This document shows, one piece after another, positions 1-8,150 of a DNA stretch of 21,534 bases. The notes beneath the pieces were generated by a model, which made no database searches, had not been told where the DNA came from, and worked only from the letters and a program-made list of their open reading frames with translations. The number at the start of each line of letters is the position of its first letter. Positions within the stretch are counted from its first letter, which is position 1. The DNA is from Synechococcales cyanobacterium PMM_0073 (GTDB lineage: Bacteria > Cyanobacteriota > Cyanobacteriia > Elainellales > Elainellaceae): contig CASBQH010000449.1 in the NCBI GenBank assembly GCA_949127695.1, positions 1 to 21,534 of the forward strand. Reading direction: 5' to 3'. A program made the translations under genes and the position numbers.

Positions 1-206
1 CAATTGTAGTATGTACATCTGTGCATATCGCTAAAGTCTAATGCTTATTGCAGTGGGATGCTCTACGAGTTTATGCATAGCTCTAGCCAAAGATTTGAAG
101 CCTGACCCCGGCTGATCCGATGCGCGACTGATCCCGACTCCTGATAAAGTCTTAAAGTAGGCAACAATGCCTAGACTCAAACAACGCAGTCGGGAGGGAC
201 TATCCG
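1..206. other. upstream region of glpX, no gene seen
   Basis: No convincing coding sequence lies here. It carries an 8-bp palindrome ATGTACAT at 11-18. A nested inverted repeat lies at 148-177: inner arms TAGGCA (158-163) and TGCCTA (168-173) with loop ACAA, outer arms AGTC (148-151) and GACT (174-177), and an unpaired TTAAAG between the left arms. This is probably part of the glpX leader or promoter. I cannot place -35 and -10 boxes with confidence. Confidence 0.4.
192..199 (+). promoter_or_regulatory. ribosome binding site of glpX
   Basis: GGGAGGGA ends 7 bases before a GTG codon at 207. This purine-rich site supports GTG rather than a later ATG as the glpX start. Confidence 0.7.
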
Positions 207-1250
207 GTGGAATCGACACTCGGTTTAGAAATTATTGAAGTTGTAGAACAGGCGGCAATTGCCTCAGCGCGGCTGATGGGCAAAGGCGACAAGAACGAAG
301 CCGATCGGGTGGCCGTGGAAGCCATGCGCGAGCGGATGAACAAAATCCACATGCGCGGCAGGATTGTGATTGGCGAAGGCGAGCGCGACGAAGCGCCGAT
401 GCTGTTCATTGGCGAAGAAGTCGGCGTTTGCACCCAGCCGGATGCGGCCACTTTTTGCAACCTGGAAGAGCTGCTGGAAATCGACATCGCGGTTGACCCC
501 TGCGAAGGCACCAACCTCTGCGCCTACGGCCAGCCCGGTTCAATGGCGGTGCTGGCAATCTCCGAAAAAGGCGGACTGTTTGCTGCTCCTGACTTTTATA
601 TGAAAAAGCTAGCGGCTCCTTCGTTGGCCAAAGGCAAAGTTGACATTAACAAATCAGCCACCGAAAATCTAAAAATTCTCTCCGAATGCCTCGACCGCGC
701 CATTGACGAGCTGGTGGTGGTGGTGATGAAGCGCGAGCGGCACGACGACCTGATTGCCGAAATCCGGCAGGCCGGAGCGCGGGTGCAGCTGATCAGCGAT
801 GGCGACGTGGGTGCGGCGATCAACTGCGGCTTTTCGGGCACGAATATCCATGCGCTGATGGGGATTGGCGCGGCTCCCGAAGGCGTGATTTCGGCGGCGG
901 CATTGCGCTGCTTGGGGGCTCACTTCCAGGGGCAGCTAATCTATGACCCAGCCATTGTCCGCACCAAAGAATGGGCGAACAAGACCAAAGAAGAAAACCT
1001 GGCGCGGCTAAAAGAGTCCGGCATCACCGATGTCGATAAAGTCTACAACGCCGACGAGCTGGCCTCTGGCAAAAATGTGCTGTTTGCAGGCTGCGGCATC
1101 ACCTCCGGCAACGTCATGGAAGGCGTGCGCTTCTTCAAGGGCGGCGTGCGGACAGAGACGCTGGTGATTTCTAGCCAGTCGAATACGGCTCGCTTTGTCG
1201 ATACGATTCACCTGGTAGACGATAAGCCGAAGTATATTTCGCTACGCTAG
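207..1250 (+). CDS. glpX: class II fructose-1,6-/sedoheptulose-1,7-bisphosphatase
   Basis: Cytosolic Calvin-cycle enzyme that dephosphorylates fructose-1,6- and sedoheptulose-1,7-bisphosphate; in cyanobacteria this GlpX-type protein is the main F/SBPase. The 347-residue length is normal for the family. The N-terminus ([16 protein letters not shown]) is the typical cyanobacterial one and follows a GTG start with a good ribosome site. The expected metal and substrate acids are all visible: Asp33, Glu57 (GEGERDEAP), Asp97 and Glu100 (VDPCEGTN). Cys75 and Cys99 are both present; this pair has been proposed as a redox-active disulfide in the Synechocystis enzyme, which would fit light control, but that is by analogy. 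The gene is followed by a strong terminator and then hemA, a neighbour pairing also known in marine picocyanobacteria. Identification is very secure; only regulation is inferred. Confidence 0.97.
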   Translation: MESTLGLEIIEVVEQAAIASARLMGKGDKNEADRVAVEAMRERMNKIHMRGRIVIGEGERDEAPMLFIGEEVGVCTQPDAATFCNLEELLEIDIAVDPCEGTNLCAYGQPGSMAVLAISEKGGLFAAPDFYMKKLAAPSLAKGKVDINKSATENLKILSECLDRAIDELVVVVMKRERHDDLIAEIRQAGARVQLISDGDVGAAINCGFSGTNIHALMGIGAAPEGVISAAALRCLGAHFQGQLIYDPAIVRTKEWANKTKEENLARLKESGITDVDKVYNADELASGKNVLFAGCGITSGNVMEGVRFFKGGVRTETLVISSQSNTARFVDTIHLVDDKPKYISLR

Positions 1251-1288
1251 GACTGGAGCCAGAAGCTAAGAAAAATTAAGCTTTCCAG

Positions 1289-1314
1289 AGGCGCTGATCT
1301 TCAGCGTCTTTTTT
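1289..1314 (+). terminator. rho-independent terminator of glpX
   Basis: Nine-pair stem with one G-T wobble: arm AGGCGCTGA (1289-1297), loop TCT, arm TCAGCGTCT (1301-1309), then an uninterrupted T-run to 1314. It lies 38 bases after the glpX stop and separates glpX from hemA, so hemA should have its own promoter. Confidence 0.92.
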
Positions 1315-1530
1315 GGTTTGAGGCCGTTGCCATCCTCGAATTGCCTGTAGACCTGCATTCACAAAAATTTACGCCCTCAAGTTGGCCAATGGCTTCTATA
1401 GATCTTCAGCGAGGGACAGAGAGTTGGTAGGCTTGAATAAATCAATACATTAGAAAGTAGCTACAGCGTTCATTGCCTGATTAGCTCCAGATCGCCTCAG
1501 TTCGCAGATTAAGATGCTTTGGGAGAAAGG

Positions 1531-2823
1531 ATGAATATTATCGTCGTCGGTTTGAGTCACAAAACGGCTCCAGTAGAAGTGCGGGAAAAACTCAGCATCC
1601 CCACGCCCCAGATGGAAGCCGCGATTGCCCACCTATGCAGCTTTCCGCATGTCGAAGAGGCCACCATCCTCAGCACCTGCAATCGGCTGGAAGTTTACGT
1701 GGTGGTGCGCGAAACCGACCAAGGCGTGCGCGAAGTGACGCAGTTTTTGGCCGACTATGCCAAGCTGCCGCTCCATCAGCTCCGGCCCTATTTGTTTATT
1801 CTGCTGCACCAAGATGCCGTGATGCACCTGATGCGTGTCTCGGCAGGGCTAGACAGCCTGGTGCTGGGCGAAGGCCAGATCCTGTCGCAGGTGAAGCATA
1901 CGCATAAAATTGGCCAGCAGTACAACGGCATCAAGCGGCACTTAAATCATCTGTTTAAGCAGGCAATCACCGCAGGCAAGCGCGTCCGCACCGAAACCAG
2001 CATCGGCACAGGCGCAGTTTCAATCAGCTCCGCCGCCGTCGAGCTAGCGCATCTCAAAACCGATAATCTGGCAGGCTGCCGAATTACCTTACTCGGCGCG
2101 GGCAAAATGGCGCGGCTGGTCGTGCAGCATTTGATTTCCAAAGGCGCAACCCAAATCTGCGTCGTCAACCGCTCGATTGAAGGCGCACGCGAGCTGGCGC
2201 AGCAGTTCAAAGAGGTGGAGCTGCGGCTCTGCACCCTGCCCCACATGATGACGGTGATTCTGGAGTCAGATCTGGTGTTTACGGCCACTGCCGCCACCGA
2301 GCCACTGCTGGATCGCGCCAAGCTAGAAGCCGTGCTGGAGGCGCATCATTCGCTCCAGCTGTTTGACATTGCCGTGCCGCGCAACGTGCATTCTGACGTA
2401 AATGAACTGCCGAACGTGCAGGCGTTTAACGTCGATGATCTGAAGGCCGTCGTGGCGCAAAACCAGGAGAGCCGTCGCCAAATGGCAATGGAAGCTGAGG
2501 TGATTCTCGATCAAGAAGTCGAAGCCTTTGAGGTCTGGTGGCGTTCGCTGGAGACGGTTTCGACCATCAGCGATCTGCGTGACAAAGTGGAGGCCATCCG
2601 GGAGCAGGAGCTGGAAAAAGCGCTCTCTCGACTCGGCTCTGAGTTTGGCGAAAAGCATCAGGAAATCGTCGAAGCCCTGACGCGCGGCATCGTCAACAAA
2701 ATTCTGCATGAGCCGATGGTACAGCTGCGCGCCCAGCAGGATATTGAGGCGCGACGACAGGCAATGCAAACGCTGCGGACGCTGTTTAATCTGGAGGTTG
2801 CCTCAACCGAGCAGTATAGCTAG
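1531..2823 (+). CDS. hemA: glutamyl-tRNA reductase
   Basis: Reduces glutamyl-tRNA(Glu) to glutamate-1-semialdehyde with NADPH, the first committed and rate-controlling step of heme, chlorophyll and bilin synthesis. The ATG at 1531 gives 430 residues, usual for the family, beginning [20 protein letters not shown] as in other cyanobacteria; GGGAGA lies just upstream. A TTG four codons earlier (1519) is open but would put the ribosome site inside the gene. The catalytic Cys50 is in the signature STCNRLE, and the NADPH-binding glycine motif (LLGAGKMA) is in the middle domain. The C-terminal third is helical, matching the dimerisation domain. It follows glpX but is insulated from it by a terminator; about 215 bases upstream are available for its own promoter. 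No frameshift or missing residue is seen. Confidence 0.97.
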   Translation: MNIIVVGLSHKTAPVEVREKLSIPTPQMEAAIAHLCSFPHVEEATILSTCNRLEVYVVVRETDQGVREVTQFLADYAKLPLHQLRPYLFILLHQDAVMHLMRVSAGLDSLVLGEGQILSQVKHTHKIGQQYNGIKRHLNHLFKQAITAGKRVRTETSIGTGAVSISSAAVELAHLKTDNLAGCRITLLGAGKMARLVVQHLISKGATQICVVNRSIEGARELAQQFKEVELRLCTLPHMMTVILESDLVFTATAATEPLLDRAKLEAVLEAHHSLQLFDIAVPRNVHSDVNELPNVQAFNVDDLKAVVAQNQESRRQMAMEAEVILDQEVEAFEVWWRSLETVSTISDLRDKVEAIREQELEKALSRLGSEFGEKHQEIVEALTRGIVNKILHEPMVQLRAQQDIEARRQAMQTLRTLFNLEVASTEQYS

Positions 2824-2855
2824 CCTTAGTTTTGATTGAGGAGAATAAAATTGTA

Positions 2856-2915
2856 GGCCAGGATTGAGTCTGAGTTCAGCTCAGTAATCTGCGCGTGAAA
2901 CAGCTAATCCTGGCC
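2856..2915. repeat. 10-bp perfect inverted repeat with internal hairpin, downstream of hemA
   Basis: Perfect arms GGCCAGGATT (2856-2865) and AATCCTGGCC (2906-2915) enclose 40 bases that contain a second small stem, CTGAG (2870-2874) with CTCAG (2880-2884). It sits in the convergent gap between hemA and the small minus-strand gene at 2996. Read on the minus strand, the outer stem is followed by a T-rich stretch, so it may end the minus-strand transcript; read forward there is no T-run. Confidence 0.5.
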
Positions 2916-2995
2916 GTGAAGGTTTGGCATTTGATCTGTGGTCAAGAGCTACAGCAGTAAGCGACGGCTAGATGAACCGTATCGCACCGTAGCGC

Positions 2996-3211
2996 TTAGC
3001 GTCGGACTCTGTAGCAGATAGGCTTGGGATAGTTGCGAGAGCATCGCCAGTACCACTGTTGCCCATGATGCCCACCGCGATACTCGCCGTGATGCCCATC
3101 ACGATATCCACCGCGATGCCCACCGCGAGAGTAAGCTTCGGCAGCTCCGGTCGCTACTGTACTCAATGTCAACAGCGTTAGCGCAATCGAAAATCCAGTT
3201 TGACGAAACAT
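2996..3211 (-). CDS. small exported Gly/His-rich protein
   Basis: No named family recognised. The 71-residue product begins with a clear Sec signal peptide: MFRQTG, a hydrophobic stretch of Ile/Ala/Leu/Thr, and a likely cut after Ala-Glu-Ala near residue 26. The mature part is 40-odd residues: two or three near-repeats rich in Gly, His, Arg and Tyr (GGHRGGYRDGHHGEYRGGHHG, overlapping units), then a C-terminal piece WYWRCSRNYPKPICYRVRR with two Cys that could form a disulfide. A strong ribosome site AAGGAGT lies 8 bases before the ATG on this strand, and a plausible promoter lies further up, so this is probably a real gene despite its size. His-rich exported proteins may bind metals; the nearest upstream gene on the strand is a ZIP metal transporter, which is suggestive only. 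Confidence 0.72.
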   Translation of the reverse strand: MFRQTGFSIALTLLTLSTVATGAAEAYSRGGHRGGYRDGHHGEYRGGHHGQQWYWRCSRNYPKPICYRVRR

Positions 3212-3249
3212 GATTGTGACTCCTTGAAAGTGAATGAGTAGAGTTATGT

Positions 3250-3279
3250 AATTTATTTGCTCTCTCAGGACTCCTTCAA
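3250..3279 (-). promoter_or_regulatory. candidate promoter of the small His-rich gene
   Basis: On the minus strand, TTGAAG (3279-3274) and TAAATT (3255-3250) are separated by 18 bases, each matching the sigma-70 consensus at four of six positions. Transcription would start about 30 bases before the ATG at 3211. The match is moderate. Confidence 0.35.
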
Positions 3280-3574
3280 TTTAGGCGCTCTGTTCAGTTG
3301 GGTCGATAACGATAAATTGAGGAAAGTTATGGAGTAAGTTATGGATGCAGCAGCCCTGCATCTGAGTTTGATCTCTTTGTCAAAGCGCATCACATAGCCC
3401 TTGAATTTTCTCTCAGAGCCGCTCAATTTGTCATCTCACCGTCATTTCTCAACCACAAGATTGACAAACCCGATTGATACTTTAGAGTCACAGGTGAATG
3501 AATGCTGCGAGAGGGAGAGTTTGCGGAATGCTTTCGGTTGAAAGACCAGAGCTGAGCGACTGTTCCTCTTTTTT

Positions 3575-3620
3575 GTGGGCAGTTTTTGTGGGCAGTTTTT
3601 GTGGGCAGTTTTTGTGGGCG
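3575..3620. repeat. 13-bp tandem repeat, 3.5 copies
   Basis: The unit GTGGGCAGTTTTT begins at 3575, 3588 and 3601 with no mismatch and recurs partially at 3614 (GTGGGCG), followed by another GTGGGC at 3623. It ends about 25 bases beyond the stop codon of the minus-strand ZIP gene. The regularly spaced GGG runs on the plus strand could form a long-loop G-quadruplex. Confidence 0.9.
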
Positions 3621-3646
3621 GTGTGGGCGCTGTAGCCGGATTGAGG

Positions 3647-4426
3647 CTATCCCAGCGTCACATCTAGCAGCATCATTAGCACAAACCCGACCATCAGACC
3701 CAGCGTGCCCGCCTTCTCATAGCCCAGGCGATTCGACTCTGGAATAATTTCGTCGCTGATCACAAACAGCATGGCTCCCGCCGCAAAGCCCATCGCTACG
3801 GGCAGCACCGCTCCCGAAATTGCCACTGTAGCCGCGCCAATTAAGCCACCTACGGGTTCAACCAGCCCGGTCAGCAGGCTAATTAAAATTGCCTCGCGCT
3901 TGGTATAGCTCTCGGCCAGCAGCGACAGCGCCACCACCAGCCCTTCGGGGATATTTTGCAGGCCGATGCCAATCGCTAGCGCCGTGCCGTTGGCAACATC
4001 GCCGCCGCCAAACCCGACGCCTACCGCCAGCCCTTCCGGGAAGTTGTGGATCGTAATCGCAATAATAAACAGCCAGACGCGCTTCAAATTGCTGGCGTTA
4101 CTGCCTTCGCGGCCTTTCAAGAAATGCTCATGCGGGAAATATTGATTGCTGAACCAGAGAAAAGCTGTGCCCAACCCGATTCCCAGCGTCACGGCAAATG
4201 CGGCGTAAAGACTGCTGCGACCTGCGGCTTCAGCGGCCTCTAGTCCTGGAATAATTAGCGAAAACGAGGTAGCGGCCAGCATCACGCCTGCCCCAAACCC
4301 CAGCATCACGCCCTGCGTATTGCGGCTAATTTGCTGGATGAACAGCACGGGCAGCGCGCCAATCCCGGTACATAATCCCGCTAAGCCGCTGCCGACCAAG
4401 CCGATCCAGAGATGCGGTGCTGCCAT
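3647..4426 (-). CDS. ZIP-family divalent metal transporter
   Basis: Inner-membrane transporter of the ZIP family, importing Zn2+ or related ions (Fe2+, Mn2+); the substrate cannot be read from the sequence. The 259 residues form about eight membrane segments. The two signature half-sites are present: HNFPEG in TM4 and QNIPEG in TM5, each with the conserved metal-binding His or Gln, Asn and Glu, as in ZupT/GufA-type members. The loop between TM3 and TM4 is short, with a small His/Glu cluster (FPHEHFLKGREG). The ATG at 4426 is preceded by AAGG and lies 4 bases after the stop of cruG, so the gene is very likely co-transcribed with cruF-cruG. That partnership is unusual and is not explained by known carotenoid biochemistry. 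Confidence 0.9.
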   Translation of the reverse strand: MAAPHLWIGLVGSGLAGLCTGIGALPVLFIQQISRNTQGVMLGFGAGVMLAATSFSLIIPGLEAAEAAGRSSLYAAFAVTLGIGLGTAFLWFSNQYFPHEHFLKGREGSNASNLKRVWLFIIAITIHNFPEGLAVGVGFGGGDVANGTALAIGIGLQNIPEGLVVALSLLAESYTKREAILISLLTGLVEPVGGLIGAATVAISGAVLPVAMGFAAGAMLFVISDEIIPESNRLGYEKAGTLGLMVGFVLMMLLDVTLG

Positions 4427-4430
4427 AGAA

Positions 4431-5621
4431 TCAACCTTTTATGAAGGCATAGTTTCGACCGCGCCATTGAGTCGGGCGGCGGCTCGAAGACAGCCAGATC
4501 CGGTAGACAGCCAGCGGATCGGCCAATGGCGATAGCCAAAACGACCAGCTGGCCTTGGCTTGACCAAAATCATAGGAAGGTGCAATGGCCCAGCAGAGCG
4601 CCAAGCGGATCAGCAGCAGGCTGAGGTTGAGTCCGAGCAGAAGCTGTACAGGCAGAGTCACAAATCCCAATCCGAGGCAGCCTAAACTCACAAGCGTCAG
4701 CAGCAGCGGCAATCCCTGCACTGCCATCAAAAACGCCAAATCCCCCCACTTTTGCGACGCTGAGGCCGCATCTTTGAGATCGAGCGAACGCCCCCATTCG
4801 CGCCAGGTTTCCAGCGCCCCTTCATACATTCGGACTTTTAGCAGCTTGGCACCGTCTAAGAACCCCACTTTTGCGCCCATTTGAGCCGCGTTGCGAGCCA
4901 GCGTCACGTCGTCGCAGAATGACTTCCGGGCGCTGCTGTAGCCTGATAGCTTTACCAGCAGCGAACGACGGCAAAGAAAGCACTGACCGTTGGCCATCAC
5001 GCGCTCAGCTGACTCTGCATCGCTGCCTGTGGCTCCAAAGCGGTAAACCAGCGTGATCAGCAGCGCGGGCTGGAGCCAAAATTCGCCCAAGTCCTTAAGA
5101 ATAAACTGCGGCGACAGCGAAACCAGGTCGTAGTTTTGCTGCTCGGCAGTGGCAATCAGACTGGCAATCAGTCCGGGCTGCGGCTGCGTGTCGGCGTCGA
5201 TGCCCAATATCCATTCGCTCTGCGGCGAGCTGTGCAAAAAGCCTGTATGCAGCGCCCAAGGTCGCCCCACCCAGTCAGGCGGCAGCGGATCGTCAGTGAT
5301 TACCCGAAAGCGGGGATCGCGCTTCTGAGCCGCTTCGACTAGAGCAGGCGTGCCGTCTGTCGAGCGGCTGTCTACCACAATCACTTCGCGCAGCTCATAG
5401 CTTTGCTGCCCTAATCCTGACAGGCAGGGCGCAATCCGAGCCGCTTCGTTCAGCGTTGGCACAATCACACTCACCTTGCCCAACCAGTCTGGAACCGGCT
5501 GAAGTGGCTGAAGCGGTGGATAGCGGCGCGGAGCCTGAAGCAGCCTAGATAATAAGATTGCGACTGCCGGAAGCTGAGCGAGCAGCAGCAGCAGCGCCAA
5601 ACCGCTGATCCCAACTGCCAT
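4431..5621 (-). CDS. cruG: carotenoid 2'-O-glycosyltransferase CruG
   Basis: Membrane-bound family 2 glycosyltransferase that attaches a sugar to the 2'-hydroxyl of myxol-type carotenoids (myxoxanthophyll glycosides), as shown for CruG of Synechococcus PCC 7002. The 396 residues start with a membrane segment (about 3-27), then a GT2 domain: nucleotide site VSVIVPTLNEAARI, acid pocket VVDSRSTDGT, the metal-binding D-x-D in GIDADTQPQPG, a catalytic acid pair in SFCDDVTLARN, and WREWGRSL. Hydrophobic C-terminal segments follow. The ATG at 5621 shares one base with the cruF stop (TGATG), so translation is probably coupled; a TTG one codon earlier is the alternative. Position directly after cruF is what makes CruG, rather than another GT2, the preferred call. 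Confidence 0.9.
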   Translation of the reverse strand: MAVGISGLALLLLLAQLPAVAILLSRLLQAPRRYPPLQPLQPVPDWLGKVSVIVPTLNEAARIAPCLSGLGQQSYELREVIVVDSRSTDGTPALVEAAQKRDPRFRVITDDPLPPDWVGRPWALHTGFLHSSPQSEWILGIDADTQPQPGLIASLIATAEQQNYDLVSLSPQFILKDLGEFWLQPALLITLVYRFGATGSDAESAERVMANGQCFLCRRSLLVKLSGYSSARKSFCDDVTLARNAAQMGAKVGFLDGAKLLKVRMYEGALETWREWGRSLDLKDAASASQKWGDLAFLMAVQGLPLLLTLVSLGCLGLGFVTLPVQLLLGLNLSLLLIRLALCWAIAPSYDFGQAKASWSFWLSPLADPLAVYRIWLSSSRRPTQWRGRNYAFIKG

Positions 5622-6532
5622 CAAGCCGCTATCCGCTCGATTGACTTGTCAGCCTCAATTGGCGGAACTGACTGAAGCAGCGTTGGTTCGGCCTGCGCCC
5701 AGCGCCAGCAAAGCACCGCCGGAACCACGCCTAGCAGCAGCCCCAGCCCCAGCGGAATCCAGAAGCCCGCGCCAATGCTCATCACAGCAGCAAAGGTGAA
5801 GTTGCCCAGGTAGACCACCAGCGGCAGGTTGAGCTGAGCTGGAGCCAAAGCTGGAGCCTGCTTGCCCCAGAGCGCCGCCGCCACGCTCATAAAAACTGCG
5901 CCCGTGCCCAGCCAGCCGACAAAATTCTGGTAGGGCATCCCAAAGAAGGCTCCCGGCTGATGCCAGTACCAGAAGGGCATCGCCGTCTGGCTCATGGCGG
6001 GATCAAGCACAAAATCCCAGGAAGTTAGCAGCAGCGAGCCGAGAAAAATAGCCGCGATTTGCCCCAGCCAGCCCAGTTGTTGCCCGCGCTTTGCCGCCAG
6101 AGCGCTGAGTCCAGAGCGAGCCAGCAGATAGGAAGCCAAGCCCAGATAAAACCAAGAGAGCGGAATTGTGAACGGCACCAGTCCGGCAATCTTGTAGCCC
6201 AGCCCGCTGAGGTAGCTGTAGTCCCCAAACGGAAAGCCAGTGCTGGTGCCCAATAGCTCACTGCTCAGCGATAGCCCGACTGCGGGCAGCATAAAGGCCA
6301 GCCAGCGGCCTAGTCCCAGGCTGCGGTAGGCATAGATTGCCACTGCCGCCGTGCCCAGCAAAATATAGACAACACCGCCGCCCGCCATGCTCCAGCGAAA
6401 CAGAGTCTGGCCTGCCGGAATCAGAGAAAGCACTTCTGGATGCGGCATCACCCAGAGCAATCCGGCCAACCCAAACGCCATGGAGACGAGATGACCGATT
6501 AAACAAATCCGCTCAACTTTTACTAGCTGCAT
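5621..6532 (-). CDS. cruF: gamma-carotene 1'-hydroxylase CruF
   Basis: Integral membrane protein of the CruF/DUF422 carotenoid family, which hydrates the psi-end of gamma-carotene at C-1' on the route to myxol (plectaniaxanthin-type) carotenoids. The 303 residues carry about seven or eight hydrophobic segments and conserved polar stretches typical of the family (for example SSELLGTSTGFPFGDYSY and TSWDFVLDPAM). The chosen ATG at 6532 has GGGAG six bases upstream; the reading frame is open to a TTG at 6550, which has no better site. It overlaps cruG by one base. A 94-base AT-rich gap separates it from the cyclase gene upstream on the same strand, where a promoter could lie (TAATAT-like sequence near 6617), so common transcription with the cyclase is uncertain. 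Confidence 0.92.
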   Translation of the reverse strand: MQLVKVERICLIGHLVSMAFGLAGLLWVMPHPEVLSLIPAGQTLFRWSMAGGGVVYILLGTAAVAIYAYRSLGLGRWLAFMLPAVGLSLSSELLGTSTGFPFGDYSYLSGLGYKIAGLVPFTIPLSWFYLGLASYLLARSGLSALAAKRGQQLGWLGQIAAIFLGSLLLTSWDFVLDPAMSQTAMPFWYWHQPGAFFGMPYQNFVGWLGTGAVFMSVAAALWGKQAPALAPAQLNLPLVVYLGNFTFAAVMSIGAGFWIPLGLGLLLGVVPAVLCWRWAQAEPTLLQSVPPIEADKSIERIAA

Positions 6533-6626
6533 GACAGACTCCCAAGCCAACCCTAAAAAACGCTGTGAAAACTTGGCCTCAGCTGGCCTGAAAGATTTTT
6601 ATTGTTACAAAATATTACTAGAGATT

Positions 6627-8150
6627 CTAAGATTTGTAAATCTTGGTGAGCTGATTTGCTGCGCTAGGCTTGCGAGATTTGAGCCAGTAGGTATCCAAAT
6701 TGCCATAGCCTTTGACCAGCAATGTACCACGCGGCTCCAGCGCATAATTCTGGCATAGCTGGGCATAGACGGCAGCAGAAACCTGAATTTGTCCCGGCAA
6801 TCCCTGCGTTTGCAGACGGCTGGCCAAGTTCACCGTTTCTCCCCAGAGATCATAGGTTAATTTCTGTTTGCCGATCACGCCCGCCACCACCGGACCACAG
6901 TGGATACCAATCCGCAGCTGAAACGGTTCATCTAGATCAGACTTGAACTGCTGCACCGCCTGCCGCATCTCCAGCGCCATTTCTGCCATGGCCTCTAGGT
7001 GATTCGGGCGCAGCTTGGGGAGTCCGCCTGCCACCATATATTCGTCGCCAATTGTTTTAATTTTTTCTAGTTCAAACCGCTCCGCGAGCTGATCAAAAGC
7101 CGAGAAGATCTGATTGAGCTGCCGCACTAGCTCACTGGGCGGTACGCGAGTCGAAAAAGTCGTGAAGTTGACCAAGTCGGCAAACAGCACCGTCACGTTG
7201 GCAAAGCTGTCGGCAATTGTGCCGGGCTTACGCTTCAGCTGCTGAGCAATCGACTGGGGCAAAATGCTAGCCAAAAGCTGCTCAGACTCGAGCCGATGGT
7301 GGCGCAGCTCAGCCTCAGCCTGCCGCCGCTCGGTGATATTTTGCACCGTGCCCTCGTAGTAAAGCAGCTTGCCTTCTGGAGTCTTGACGGCTCGAATGGT
7401 CTCGGCAATCCAGATTTTGCTGCCGTCCTTGCTGTAAATCTCCGACTCACAGGCCGAGATCTCGCCATAGCGGTTGAGATAGACAGCTAGCTCAGCCCCA
7501 CGCCCCAGACGCGCATACAGGTTGCGCCGCACATCTACAGCAGCGGTGAGTTCTTCAACCGAATCGTAGCCGTAGATCCGCGCTAAGGCGGGGTTGGCGC
7601 TGAGATAGCGGCCATCAGGACTGAGCTGAAAAATTCCCTCCAGGCAGTTTTCAAAGATGCTGCGGTATTTTTCTTCGGTGCGCTGGCGCTGGTCGATTTC
7701 GTATTGCAGCCGCTGATTCTGAATTTGCAGCTCCTGGCGCAGCCGCCGAATTGTCAGGTGGGTTTCAATTCGCACCAGCACTTCGGCAGTCTGAAACGGC
7801 TTGACGATATAGTCAACACCACCCGCCGCAAATGCCTTGAGTTTGTCTTCAACTTGCTCTAGGGCGCTGAGAAAGATAATCGGAATTTCGCGGGTTTGAG
7901 CCTCAGACTTAAGCCTGCGGCAAACGCTGTAGCCATCCATGATGGGCATACAGATATCGAGCAAAATCAGGTCAGGCGGATCTGATGCGGCCAGAGTCAG
8001 GGCGGCTTGGCCACTGCTAGCCTTCAGGACGCTGTAGCCTTTGTAGCTCAGCAGCCGTGACAAAAGCGCCAGATTGTCAGTGGAGTCATCAACCACCAAA
8101 ATCCGGTTCTGAATTGAGCTGACTGGCTGAGTTTGAATCGGGCTATCCAT
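6627..8150 (-). CDS. response regulator-PAS-adenylate cyclase hybrid
   Basis: Soluble signalling protein, 507 residues, expected to make cAMP from ATP in response to phosphorylation. An N-terminal receiver domain (about 15-130) has the acid pair Asp21/Asp22, phospho-acceptor Asp65 (LLDICMP) and Lys117 (VKPF). A coiled-coil linker (about 130-160) leads to a PAS domain with PAC motif (about 160-280), then a class III cyclase domain (about 315-490). All catalytic residues are visible: metal Asp325 (FADLVNFT) and Asp369 (KTIGDEYM), adenine-selecting Lys365 and Asp434 (YDLWGETVN), and transition-state Asn441 and Arg445. The Lys/Asp pair argues for adenylate rather than guanylate cyclase. The partner kinase is not in the window. 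It lies upstream of cruF on the same strand but with a 94-base gap; a regulatory link to the carotenoid genes is conjecture. Confidence 0.93.
   Translation of the reverse strand: MDSPIQTQPVSSIQNRILVVDDSTDNLALLSRLLSYKGYSVLKASSGQAALTLAASDPPDLILLDICMPIMDGYSVCRRLKSEAQTREIPIIFLSALEQVEDKLKAFAAGGVDYIVKPFQTAEVLVRIETHLTIRRLRQELQIQNQRLQYEIDQRQRTEEKYRSIFENCLEGIFQLSPDGRYLSANPALARIYGYDSVEELTAAVDVRRNLYARLGRGAELAVYLNRYGEISACESEIYSKDGSKIWIAETIRAVKTPEGKLLYYEGTVQNITERRQAEAELRHHRLESEQLLASILPQSIAQQLKRKPGTIADSFANVTVLFADLVNFTTFSTRVPPSELVRQLNQIFSAFDQLAERFELEKIKTIGDEYMVAGGLPKLRPNHLEAMAEMALEMRQAVQQFKSDLDEPFQLRIGIHCGPVVAGVIGKQKLTYDLWGETVNLASRLQTQGLPGQIQVSAAVYAQLCQNYALEPRGTLLVKGYGNLDTYWLKSRKPSAANQLTKIYKS

Larger units (their letters stand above)
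3212..3646. other. 435-base intergenic region with repeats, no gene seen
   Basis: Between the ZIP gene and the small His-rich gene. Besides the candidate promoter it holds a tandem pair AAGTTATGGA at 3324-3333 and 3336-3345 (period 12), a 7-bp perfect hairpin GATGCAG/CTGCATC at 3344-3362 with loop CAGCC, and the 13-bp minisatellite at 3575-3620. I see no ORF with a ribosome site here and no recognised RNA gene. Confidence 0.5.

Noticed and set aside
669..923. Reverse-strand open frame inside glpX with a His-rich stretch
   Set aside because: It is the complement of a highly conserved gene; the His run mirrors a Val-rich codon run, and there is no ribosome site.
1519..1530. TTG start four codons before the hemA ATG
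   Set aside because: It would place the ribosome site inside the gene, and hemA homologues begin at MNI.
2323..2769. 148-codon reverse frame inside hemA
   Set aside because: A shadow of the conserved HemA C-terminal domain without ribosome site or recognisable motif.
3575..3620. CRISPR array
   Set aside because: The 13-bp units are contiguous, with no spacers, and no cas gene is present.
6533..6550. TTG start extending cruF by six codons
   Set aside because: The ATG at 6532 has GGGAG at good spacing; the extension has no supporting site.
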